Origin: Seminavis robusta
Taxonomy: Eukaryota; Bacillariophyta; Bacillariophyceae; Naviculales; Naviculaceae
Length of the DNA stretch: 64,000 nt
Direction: 5' to 3'
Assembly (NCBI GenBank): GCA_903772945.1
Contig: CAICTM010000161.1
Location: 1-64,000 of the forward strand
Below, piece by piece: positions 42,378 to 52,630 of this stretch; the first letter of the stretch is position 1; each line of letters opens with the position of its first letter. The notes below the pieces were generated by a model. The model made no database searches, was not told the DNA's origin, and saw nothing but the letters and a program-made list of their open reading frames with translations. The position numbers and the translations under genes are program-made.

Positions 42378-42927
42378 CGTTGCATCAGACAGGGAAATGC
42401 AATGCTAAAGCAGGGTCAAAGAAGATACCAGGTACGATGAAGAGCTTTTGCGGGTCAGAGGTCGTCCTTTGATCGTTGATGGAAGAAAACAAAAGTTGGG
42501 TGTTGGGTGTCGCGGCTTCTTCTTGAAGTGCGTGTTGTAAGCTGCTGAAGCTGTCAAAAAGATTGTCACCCCTTTTCTTCCACGTTGAGTCGCCACGCTG
42601 CCTTAGAGGTGCGGCACTGCTTTCTGCTTTCTCTCACCCCCCGCCTCGATACTACTCTAAAAGATATCGAAGGCTCGAAACACCACAACTGCCGGATCCC
42701 GCCAACAATGCTTTCTTTGGACGCACCTGACGTTTGCAGTTGGTACCAAAACTGACGGCTCCCGTTGATGGAAACGTTGGAGTATATACCTTTTGTATCT
42801 TCCACAGTCTCGCCCAAAGATCCGATGTTTGTTCTGCGAAGAATCGAGGCCACAGTTTTTGCAGCCGGTCCTTGACTCAGCATTGTAGAACTATCATTTT
42901 CGTCTCGATACCTTCAATAGTGCAACC
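42378..42927. other. intergenic between divergent genes
   Basis: A 550-bp shared promoter region for the cupin-like and GTPase genes. No motif-bearing frame. Confidence 0.5.
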
Positions 42928-45852
42928 ATGAGCGACATGGACGTCGAGATGACCGAAGCAAAAGATTTGGCGGCTGTCAGTGACGACGACCAGCCCGCCA
43001 ACGATGATGTCAAGATGGTGGATACATCGAGCGATACGGAAGCTCCGAACCAAGAAATCGTGGACTTTGAGAAACTACATGCATTGTTGGGACCGATAAA
43101 GAGCGCTGGTGATTTGATTCAGGGCAAGCATGTGATGCTCCTGATTGGATTGACCGGAGCAGGAAAGGTAAGCATTACATGTGCTGGATAATCAGTTTGC
43201 GTGGACATACTTGCTAACCTTGATCTTTTGCTCAATGTTCATGCAGACGACTACCACTTTGTATTTGGCTGGAGCAACATTCGAAGAAGAGGATGTTGAC
43301 GGATACAGCCACTACAAGCCAAAAGAGCTACCCAACCCTGACTTGTTGCAATTCGCGGTGTCGGGAGGGGCAACTTCCGTGACCAAGTCGATCCATGCCA
43401 CGACGATCGAACTAGAGGGCGAAGATGGCGCCAAGCAACCCATTACCATTTGTGACACGCCCGGCTTTGGAGACACAAAGGGGCCCGAGATGGAGATTGC
43501 CAACAACTTGGGCATTATTCATGCTCTCAAACGAGCTGCTTCGATCAAAGTTGTCGTGGTTTTGGATCACCGAACCATGGACGGAGCACGTTGGCAACCA
43601 CTCCGACAGAATCTCTCCACCGTGGTCGCAATGATGGGGAGAGACAAACCCATTGACTTTTCAACTTTCGGTTACGTCTTTACTCGATGCGAAGGCAGGA
43701 GCAAGAAACGTATTCACAAGCAGCTTGCGGGGTTTCAGAAGACCTTGCGAAAAGATCCAGCCGGAATTCTAGGCGGCAATGTCGGGGACAAGGACATTTT
43801 GGATGCGATGCTGACGGATATGATTTCCAAAACACAACCTGGGGATGCCATTTGCATTGATCCAGAGGAATCAGACGATGCCGCCGACACATTGAAAAGC
43901 CTTTGGAGCGGAGGCAGGCTCGAGAATCCAGCAGAAGCGTTTGTCAACTTTTGCTCCAAGCAATCCATGGCCGCCTTGATGCTTCAATTCAAGGCAACAG
44001 TCGACACGTTGGAGAATTCCCTGCGAGATGTGGATCTCAAGACGGCAGAGGTTTTCCTTCACCAGATGACTCGCATGGCTGAAGCCTTATCATTGTCAGC
44101 CGTCGACGAAGCGGTCGAACAAGGAACCCAAAGGGTAAAGAGCTTCGTGGAGCAGCTTCAGTCAGAGATTGAATCCTTGACGCAGCAAATGGCCGCTCAG
44201 GGTATCCCTCTTGCAGAGTTCGAGCGGGTAGCAAGGGCTATTCCGCCAAAGCTCACTTTGATGCAGCAGACGCGGGAGCTGTGCAACGTATCCGGATTGG
44301 CTTTTGATTGCAACTCCATTTTGGCGCCTACCCTCGACAAGCTCTTCTCAATTGCTCGGAACCCCATCAAAGAAATCAGGGCCAACCCCACGGACGTCAT
44401 ACCGAACCAAGACGTGCTCCAAGGTGCGATTCTTCGGCTTTCTTGTTTGGTAGCGAACTTCCACGGCCTTGCAGGGAGGGAGCGAATTCAAAACGAGTGC
44501 TCCACATTGACAGAGAGTGTTAGTGACATGATCAAGCCAGTCCTCACCTTGGCCACGTCTGCGCTCGTGGAGGAACCGCCAACAAGTGACGCTCTAAATG
44601 GCTCCATCGACGAATTGGTGTTTCTATTAGGCATGAAGGAGTTTCTTGACGCTAACAAGACGTCCTTCCTTGATCAAGAAGAAACGACTCCAATTAGGTG
44701 GCTAAGCGCTGGGTTGGATGATCTTAGTGAGAGTCTGTCCAAGCAGAGCGTGGACTGTGTTAGCCAGCTATCTCAAGTGCACAGTGCATTGCAAGAACTC
44801 TTGCAAGACACTGACTCGTGGAGTTGTGCCTCTTTGCTAGTCCTCAAGGAGGCCGCCGAGTACTGCGAGAGTCGAGCCTTCTTGCTTGCCCTGTCCTCGT
44901 CTTCCCGTGTTTCTACCATGGTGCCTGAGGATGATGATGAGCCCAAGCATGATGCAAAACACGTGGTCAAGAGGTTTGATGAGAAAGTGATCAAGTATTT
45001 ATCGAAGGTTGCTGAATTTGTCCAATGCGGGTCAAAGCAACTGATCGATGACAATGCAAAGGATGCAGCTACCCGCCTCAAGGAAGCCAAGGAGCTCGTA
45101 GTATTCGCAGCTACGGTTGGAAATTCCTGCGAAAAATTGGCAGAACTGGATGCATCCTTGATTCGAGAAGTGGAGAAGGAGCTCTTTGGGGCTCAGAAAG
45201 AGTTGAAGCTTTTTATTGAAGAGTCCAAGAAGAGTCCAGGCCATGGCATTCGTCGTCCAAAACTGTTAGAGCCAACTTCACAAGAACTTGCTCGGGCAAC
45301 CAGTGCCATGGCCAAGAAAGGTTTGAAAAGTTGGTATGAAAAGTGTAAGGATTTACGAGCCTACAAGATCAAGCATGGACACTGCAACGTGCCAACAAAG
45401 CATCCAAGGCTTGGAATTGTAAGTACTACAAGCATTTGCCATCCTGCATGCAGGTGAGACCTAGGTACCTCTCTAACCTTCTACCCTTGATTTAGTGGGT
45501 CCAACAACAACGGGTTGAAAAGAAGAAATACGAAAGGGGCCTGAAGACCTCGATGACAGACGAGAAACTGGAACATTTGTCTGCCTTGGAGTTTAAGTGG
45601 CAGGTCAAGGCTGACCACGGAGATGCCTGGAACTGTCAGTTTGAAGCTCTCAAGAAATTCAAGGAGGAACATGGCCACTGCCGAGTACCCTGGAAAACTC
45701 CCAAACTTGGCAAATGGGTTTCTGATCAAAGAAGTCAGTATCGAGCCATGTGTGCCGGGCGGAGTGAGTGGAACGGGGGGCGGCCAATTACCATGAAGAA
45801 CGAGCAGGTTGCAAAATTGAAGGCAATAGGTGCACTTGATGGCGTTGCATGA
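42928..45852 (+). CDS. P-loop GTPase fused to helicase-associated repeats
   Basis: A 922-residue protein from exons 42928-43167, 43247-45418 and 45496-45852 (introns of 79 and 77 nt, both phase 0). After an acidic N-terminus the P-loop IGLTGAGK-TT (73-82) is split by intron 1 exactly at GK/TT. DTPGFGD at 150-156 is the G3 motif, and YVFTRCEG may be a variant G4. Together these suggest an AIG1/septin-like or large-GTPase relative. Residues about 270-770 are mostly helical and unrecognised. The C-terminus carries two helicase-associated (HA) domains: WYEKCKDLRAYKIKHGHCNV with LGI-WVQQQR (joined by intron 2) and WNCQFEALKKFKEEHGHCRV with KLGKWVSDQR. HA domains are common in diatoms and probably bind nucleic acid. 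The combination is not one I know. Confidence 0.85.
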
Positions 45853-45996
45853 TTTCAAATTTCCATCCAGATTATGCAGTCCTTCTTGGTAGTTCTGGAA
45901 CCTTAGTTGCACCCGAGATGTTACTTTTTAAACTAATTTAGGAAACTGCTAACATCCAGAAAAGTCTTGTGTAGTTTGCCTATGTGAGATATGGTG

Positions 45997-48933
45997 TCAT
46001 CTTTCTGGCTGAAGAAGATACTGACTCCAGCTCCTCTGAAACTGCCTGTTGTGGTACACAGGAACATCACTTGATCCCTTATCATCATCAAGCAGGCCTT
46101 CGCTTGACTCTTCAATGCCCTGTGCTTCCTCATCCGCAACATCATCAACTTTCTTCTCTTCTACGAGGTCACCTCTGCCTCCTCCCCTAGGTACATAGTC
46201 ATCTTCTGCTCTGCCAGGTTGCTCATCAGCAACCCCACACACCGTATCTTCACCTTTGTCATAGACACCATCTCTATTTGAGCCAACATGGGGAGCCAAG
46301 CCATCATTGGCTTCGAATATTGCAGACTCGGGTTCATCATGAAAACTCTCAGCATTTTTGTCATACACATCATCTCTATGGCTTGATAGCCAGGTGGAGG
46401 GAGGCCCTGATGATTGAGTGCCGAACAGGGCTATAGCAGCTGATGGATCCAGGCCCCTCGTGTTGTCATTCATATCATGCCCGCTATCAAATGGGGACAC
46501 TGCCAGAAGTCTTGCTGCAACGGTTGTAAAATAAGTTGTCACAAACGCACTTGCCCTGTTCAGGTCATCTTCTGTTCTCCTGGCGAGTTTTGGGCGGATG
46601 TAGACCAAGAAGTTGTTGAACCCTTGTAGTGGTGCAACAAAGGCTACAGTCATTGAGAGTCCAAAGATCCTAACCTTGTCGTCCAAGGATGCAAGATATA
46701 CACTGAACAAGAGAGGCCACGTAATGTAGAAGGCCGTGACATAAAAGAGACACTGCCAAAACACTGCTTGTTCCATTTTGCTGGCCTTGCTTACTCCCAT
46801 GGTCCACTTTCTGGCAGCTGCAGATTGACTCCTCACTTTGCAGTACACTGTCATCATGGAAGCTGTGATTGCTAGAATGGAAATGCCTAAAGGCAAGACA
46901 ACAAAGACTAGTGCAGACCACAGTTCTCCCTCTGGCGGGGTTTCAATATGGCAGCCATACTCCAACCAGTGGTAGATTGGGAGTGCCCCAAATGCAAGGC
47001 CCAATCCAACAACCACTGGGCCAGAAAGGAGATATAGACGGATCTTCTGCAGTTGGAACTCCTTCCAGCCCTGGGCAACCACCAGAACATAGTAGATTGC
47101 AAGTGACACATTGAAGAACACAGATGTGAACCCCAGCTGGATAAAGAATGCCTGGGTCTTGCAGGTAGCTGCATTTCCCATGGCACCCTCTACATGTCCC
47201 GCTTTGTCAGCGTCAATTGGCAAAGTGGCAAAACTCCAAGCAAAGGCTGTCACGATATCAAATGTGGCCATACCGACGAGGAGTTGGTGGTATGTTGTTG
47301 TTCTTGCTTTCTTATCTGACAGAGTGTCATACAGAATGTAGGATGCTCCTAGGAATGAAAGCAGCGCAGAAACACGCGATGTCCAGATCAGAGCTTTTGC
47401 CTTTGCATCGCTTGTGGCACCAAGGTAGGTTGTGTCAATTGTATCTGGAGGTGTGATGTTTTGATTTGGACAAAATTGATACGCACAGGTGTCCGCAAAG
47501 AAGATATCGTCCAAACAGGTTCGGAGGGAACCTCCCATTGGAACATTGTCTCGATTGGTGAGATCCAATTTATTCAGGAAATAATCGCAGTGCTGCTCCA
47601 AAGGCCCTGTAAGGTTTCCAGACACATTAAGGGCCGTCACCGATTTTGGGATGAAGCCATCTGGGATGGAAATGTTGCTAGTACATGGATCCAGCATCCC
47701 GCAGCTCAAGTTCTTGGCCAAGTCACTGCACCATGAACATTGGTGATAGTATTGGCGTGCCTGGTCACATCGATCCGTATTGTTTGGAATCAGGATAAGA
47801 TCTGCATGAGCAGAGATATTGTAGAGATCGTGAAAGTACAAATCCTGGGCTGCTGCCGTTAGCAACTTTCGGAAGAGATAGGAACATACATTCTCTGCTA
47901 GTTCGTCATCATCATCCGTTTTGTTGCTGGCAAGAACATGTTTGTCGGCTACTACCACACGTGTTCCAAAAGTTGTTGGCGTGTCACAGGAGGGAGGATG
48001 GGCATTGTCGAAACAGAAATCCTGGGTACACCATGGGCAATGTGGGTATGCTTGTCTAAAATCTGGACACCACTCATGATCTCCATCCAAGATTGCCAGT
48101 TTGTCTAAATGTGTTGACGTGTTGAGTAGTGTTGCCTTGTCTGGAATCAATGCAGACAGGATATCGAGCATGACGGCACAGTTTTCACCATGTTGTTTGG
48201 TGGTATTCTTGTCATGAATCAAATCTGGATTGCATTGAGTGGGGTGTCGAATTTGATCAAAGCAGAGTGCTGTCCCATCGGTGCACTCTTTGCAGAGATG
48301 TTTCACGAGATCTTGCTTCTCGCAGAGATCTTTTGTGCGTGGCCCGGAATAGCCAGGGAGAGAATAGTTGTGCTCTGGTACTTGGCTCAATTCTTGACAG
48401 GCATTCTCAATGTCTTGATTGCTTTGAAATTGCCAGTAGGTTGGGTTGTCTTCCAGCACTTGTTCTCGAGTTACATTACTGATGCAAACGCTGTCATCCT
48501 CAAATTGGTAGTGGCATTCCAGGAATACTGTAGCATTGCAGAATCTGCAGTGTGGAAAGGCAACTGGTATGTCTTTGCACAGTTCCTCTGAGGCAAGAAA
48601 TCCTGACAAATATTCTGCTTGCTGGTCAGGCTCTAAGATAAGCTCGTTTTGGAATACCACTTCTTCGATGCGCTTGCAAGTTTCCTCCAGCCACAAAATG
48701 TCTTGCTTGCGGCTAAAATCGATTTCGTCGTCGTCAACAGTAGTCAGCATGTCTTCTGAAGGCACGGTGGAATTGCACGATAATGCCTCCTGGTATTTTT
48801 CGTAGCAACTCGTTTTGTCTCTTTGGCCTCCCACAAAGACCGTTGATGAAAGGAGAACACCCAAAAGGGCAAATCCGACATGATGAATCATAGGAAGTCT
48901 CGCCTTGAATAATACGGTAGCAGAGAGTAGCAT
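45997..48933 (-). CDS. 7TM receptor-like protein with Cys-rich ectodomain (copy 1)
   Basis: A 978-residue single-exon protein. A signal peptide (MIHHVGFALLGVLLSSTVFV) leads into an ectodomain of about 450 residues with four related Cys modules, each ending in HCRFC, HCPWC or QCSWC patterns, and many N-glycosylation sites. Seven hydrophobic helices span about residues 515-790 (SALLSFLGASYILYD; LLVGMATFDIVTAFAW; FFIQLGFTSVFFNVSLAIYY; PVVVGLGLAFGALP; LVFVVLPLGISILAI; LFYVTAFYITWPLLF; MTVAFVAPLQGFNNFLVY). Cys at the start of TM3 (CKTQAF) and in loop 2 (YGCHIE) could form the standard GPCR disulfide. The acidic 190-residue cytosolic tail differs from copy 2. I start at the ATG at 48933; 48891 is also plausible. 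Ligand unknown; a cAMP-receptor/secretin-like relationship is a guess. Confidence 0.82.
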   Translation of the reverse strand: MLLSATVLFKARLPMIHHVGFALLGVLLSSTVFVGGQRDKTSCYEKYQEALSCNSTVPSEDMLTTVDDDEIDFSRKQDILWLEETCKRIEEVVFQNELILEPDQQAEYLSGFLASEELCKDIPVAFPHCRFCNATVFLECHYQFEDDSVCISNVTREQVLEDNPTYWQFQSNQDIENACQELSQVPEHNYSLPGYSGPRTKDLCEKQDLVKHLCKECTDGTALCFDQIRHPTQCNPDLIHDKNTTKQHGENCAVMLDILSALIPDKATLLNTSTHLDKLAILDGDHEWCPDFRQAYPHCPWCTQDFCFDNAHPPSCDTPTTFGTRVVVADKHVLASNKTDDDDELAENVCSYLFRKLLTAAAQDLYFHDLYNISAHADLILIPNNTDRCDQARQYYHQCSWCSDLAKNLSCGMLDPCTSNISIPDGFIPKSVTALNVSGNLTGPLEQHCDYFLNKLDLTNRDNVPMGGSLRTCLDDIFFADTCAYQFCPNQNITPPDTIDTTYLGATSDAKAKALIWTSRVSALLSFLGASYILYDTLSDKKARTTTYHQLLVGMATFDIVTAFAWSFATLPIDADKAGHVEGAMGNAATCKTQAFFIQLGFTSVFFNVSLAIYYVLVVAQGWKEFQLQKIRLYLLSGPVVVGLGLAFGALPIYHWLEYGCHIETPPEGELWSALVFVVLPLGISILAITASMMTVYCKVRSQSAAARKWTMGVSKASKMEQAVFWQCLFYVTAFYITWPLLFSVYLASLDDKVRIFGLSMTVAFVAPLQGFNNFLVYIRPKLARRTEDDLNRASAFVTTYFTTVAARLLAVSPFDSGHDMNDNTRGLDPSAAIALFGTQSSGPPSTWLSSHRDDVYDKNAESFHDEPESAIFEANDGLAPHVGSNRDGVYDKGEDTVCGVADEQPGRAEDDYVPRGGGRGDLVEEKKVDDVADEEAQGIEESSEGLLDDDKGSSDVPVYHNRQFQRSWSQYLLQPER

Positions 48934-50584
48934 AGTTATTGCTGTCTTTCCTCTTCGCCTCTGTCGGCTCGACTCGACTCGGCTCCCCACTTCTACAATA
49001 AAGCGCCGCACCGCCACTTGATCACAATGACATGCGCCGGTCTCTTTGCTGGTAATAATGAGGTTGTCTCTTTGCTTCATTTTGGCGGGAAGCGTGAGGG
49101 CTGATGACGATGCACAGTTCTTGTCGCGGCATCTAAAAATTTCGGCCGACTTATGACTTTTGGCGAGGAAAAAAGTCTTCAAAAGGTGAAGTCAGTGAAA
49201 GATGGAAGCTGTTACTTAAATCACAAACAGAAAAGAGGAAATAATCTTAGAGTCGTGGAACCAACCAATGATACAAAAGAACTCTCCGTGGAATGTCCGC
49301 TATTTCTTTCGTAAGTCCACAACACCCTCACAAACTCTGAAGCTTACACAAGCTTACACAATGACAACAACATAAGCTCACAATTTTTAACAATGCCACA
49401 ATGCCATCATCAGCGGCTCGAGCCCTTCACCGACCGTCAAGCTCATCGCCTTGTCCCAAGAGATTCTTACCACCGATTTGATAATAAGCGTTCAACCTCA
49501 AAATCCGAGAAACTATAGAACGCTTCTAAACGTAGAAAGATTCCTATCCCGCTCTCTCATTGTCATCCTAGTCTACAGTTACCGTCAACAACAAGATGCT
49601 CGGGGTATTCCTGTACTGTACACTGCCATACTTGAAAAACGTCAATTTCCGTGATGCAAGTAAGGTACTGTACGATGTACTCGGATGGACTTGAAGTTGG
49701 TAGGCACAAGTATACTGAGTTTCCGTGTTTCCATATTCCCCTCCCTTTTGAGTACCTCCAATTGTCCCATGCCAACGAAGATCCAGGCGCACGTCGTGTA
49801 CCGGTAGCTCCAAGCTTGCTCACTTTTGCAAGATATGATATGAAGAACCTCTCCAGTGCACCTTGCCACAGAGTCTCGTCCTGCAGAGAAAGTCTCAAAC
49901 ATGCATCTAGAGGTGGGATTCAACAAGATCCCGCCACAGTCCAATTACTTCAAGCTTTTGCGGTCAAAATCTCTTAGGAATAGAAGCTCTTCATCCAAGG
50001 GGTCATGGAGCCCCTCGAGGCCTGTATGATTTGCATCGGCGTTGATGAGTTATCGACCCATTTGAGTTGCGAGCTTCAAACTATTCAGAGCTCTTATGTT
50101 TGTAACCAACCTAAGAGTACACCTCCCAAGACTACCAGAACTGAAAAATTATCCCTCATGGAGCTTTCCAAAGGAACAGAACCTTGTTTTCTTTTGATGC
50201 AGTGAGACATTTTGAGTGCTCGAGCCAAAGGATCTGATCCGCAAGCTCCTGTCTGATTGACAAAAGGATAGATGAACTTCGGACAAGGTGGCTACCGTAC
50301 AGTAACGACAACAACGGCAAGTTCTACACGGGCACTTAGCTCAAGCAGCCTTTGCTTGGAAGCTGCAAAGGTGCACACATCGCAGGAGTACTCGGTTGGT
50401 ACACATGTAGACAAAACTCTGTTTTTCTAATTACTGGTGCTGCTAATCCCGGTTCTTGTGCTGTTGCACAACCAATTCTGATCAAAGTGCGAGGTACCAA
50501 GGTACAAAAAACGTGCGCGTGTTGCAGACGGTGACCCGATTAGACCTATTGTTGTTGTCGATGATGGATATGGTGCGTTTACTT
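48934..50584. other. intergenic, no gene recognised
   Basis: The frame of the receptor continues upstream of 48933 to 49182 without a convincing start. Beyond it only short motif-less frames (49451-50205) are seen. Confidence 0.4.
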
Positions 50585-51181
50585 TCAATCACAAGTGTTG
50601 ACATTGCAACAAGAAGAGCATGAGGAGGACTTGGTCTTGAGTGTCCACATGTACTTGTCGCTGCTGCATCCAAAGGCCGACGATCCAACGGAGCACTGGT
50701 AGGACACATCCGATCCACAGAGACGTCCCGAAGCACACCACTCCTTGTCGCACTTTGTGTCACAAGTTGGCACGTCTTTGGCAATGTCGAGCGAATCGCA
50801 GGCGCTCAAGTCACACTGCTTCGTGCAAGTTCCCGAAATCCACGGCGTCGGGCTGCATCCTCCGTGGGGACCACCATTGTGAAATAGGCAAGTGTAGGGA
50901 GCCACCTTGGCATTGCAGTTGCTGGCATAGCACTCCTTAAAGGTGCAATCAGCAACGGCACTCTTGGATCCTAGCATTGGGACGGCACTTTCTGGAAGAG
51001 AAGACAAAGATGAAGGGCCTCCAAAGACAAATACAGAGTAGACGAGAGCCATTGATCCCAGCACAGCGAGGCCGATCTTGGAAAAGGGACGTGTCGTCGT
51101 CTCCACAGCATAGACGTCGGACTGGTCCTCGTCACCGGATGGCACAGGTAACACCATGGGGGTGTTTTGGTAGCTGGTCAT
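50585..51181 (-). CDS. small Cys-rich type II membrane protein
   Basis: A 198-residue protein with a 34-residue cytosolic N-terminus, one TM helix at about 35-54 (IGLAVLGSMALVYSVFVFGG), and an outer domain of about 120 residues with 18 cysteines, an even number that fits full disulfide pairing. Typical spacing is CTFKECYASNC, CTKQCDLSAC, CDTKCDKEWC and CSSCCNVNTC. No family recognised; it resembles small disulfide-rich surface or secreted domains in general. Starts at an ATG (51181), single exon. It lies between the 7TM receptor copy 1 and the redox fusion gene. Confidence 0.72.
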   Translation of the reverse strand: MTSYQNTPMVLPVPSGDEDQSDVYAVETTTRPFSKIGLAVLGSMALVYSVFVFGGPSSLSSLPESAVPMLGSKSAVADCTFKECYASNCNAKVAPYTCLFHNGGPHGGCSPTPWISGTCTKQCDLSACDSLDIAKDVPTCDTKCDKEWCASGRLCGSDVSYQCSVGSSAFGCSSDKYMWTLKTKSSSCSSCCNVNTCD

Positions 51182-52630
51182 GATGTTGCTTGTTGTTGTT
51201 CTTTGTTGATGCTGCGATCAAAGAAGTGAGGATTTGCTGTTTGTGCATTTGCTTCGGATTCAGGTACTGGTTCTGGATATAAGAGGGGGGCCAGAACATA
51301 AGCTGTTTAAACTTCTGATGTATGCAACTAGAATATTGGACCAGACGAAATTAGACTCTATCAAGCTACATGTAGCTAGCTAGCTAGCTAGCTAGCTAGC
51401 TAGATGCATAAAAGGATCTGTGGATATCAGCATAAAACACCCTCTGCCTATTAGCTACCAGTAGTAGCTTTTTGCCCCCCGCACTCCTTACCCCCTCTAT
51501 TTATTTGGTCAACCGTTGCTGCCCTCGGAGCCTCGGAGTGGGTATCGTACAAACGGGCTTCCTGCCATCGGAGTGGGTGCAATTCCATCAAGCGAAGGAA
51601 ATCTACAATGGAGGGACAGGACGGAAAACAGCGCCCAACATGCGACCGCTGCTCATTTATTTTCTACGAAAGATCGTATCTTTGATCACCTCTTGCGATA
51701 CCCGAACCCTCATGCACTGTGATAGCTACGCTGTACCGTACCGCAGCGCAGGTTGAACCAGCCGGAGAGAGATCTCGATCTGCACAACCCACACTCTCAA
51801 GATCATTAGGTCATTCGAAATCGTTAATGAATATAGCTTTAATAAGGTAGGACGAATACAGCAACAAGATGAAGGACGTGTGGCTGTGCTTCGTCTTTGA
51901 GATGATGGCAAAAAATTCAGCGATTTGTTTCCTTCGGACATTAGATCTGCTGGACCGTCAACGGAATAAGCAAAATTAACCTTCACGGACCATCGTCTTC
52001 GTCGTCCGGGCTCTTTCGGGTATCTTCCTGGCAAAAAGCTGGCCCAACAGAATTATGAGGAGCCGTATTCTCTTGTTGGAAACTGCTTTGCAAGTGAATG
52101 CATGAGGCCACCAAGAAAGGGCCGGGGAGGATCCGTCTTCATTTCACAATAGTAATGTAGAGTCTTGTTGACCCAATCCTTTGATGCCAGGCCAACAACG
52201 CAGCAGGATAAAGCATGGCATGCTGACACCTAACTTTCTCTGCGGTTTGTTTCGTCCGGTGCCTCTGCAGCTTGCAGCTGTGGTGGTTGGAAGCTATGGT
52301 ACCGATACATGTAGTTGCACCAGTGACTTTCGGCAAGATCATCTTTCATCTTTTTCAACGTTACAGCCTGTCAACCTTGTACCGGTACCTGGTACCAGTA
52401 CAGCTGCGTATTTTAGTCGCGTAAGAACACCCTCGATTCCAATGGAATTGCAGTTAAAGGAGTTCACCTCCGTGAACATATACAAAAAGAAATATGGCGT
52501 CCGTGAAACTTTCACAGCGTGCCTCTATTCTTTGGGCTTTACTCTAGCTCTACCAGGGCAGCCAACAAAACGCTTCCGCATCCATTTGTTCATGAAACGG
52601 CAGAATTGAACAGAGCTTAAGCCAATTGAT
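51182..52630. other. long intergenic; promoter region of the redox fusion gene
   Basis: Contains a (TAGC)n tract at about 51373-51403 and palindromic GTAC clusters at about 52295-52312 and 52378-52402 (TTGTACCGGTACCTGGTACC), roughly 230-340 bp before the start codon of the next gene. No motif-bearing frame. Confidence 0.5.
51373..51403. repeat. (TAGC)n microsatellite
   Basis: About eight tetranucleotide copies, each overlapping a GCTAGC/CTAG palindrome. Confidence 0.95.
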
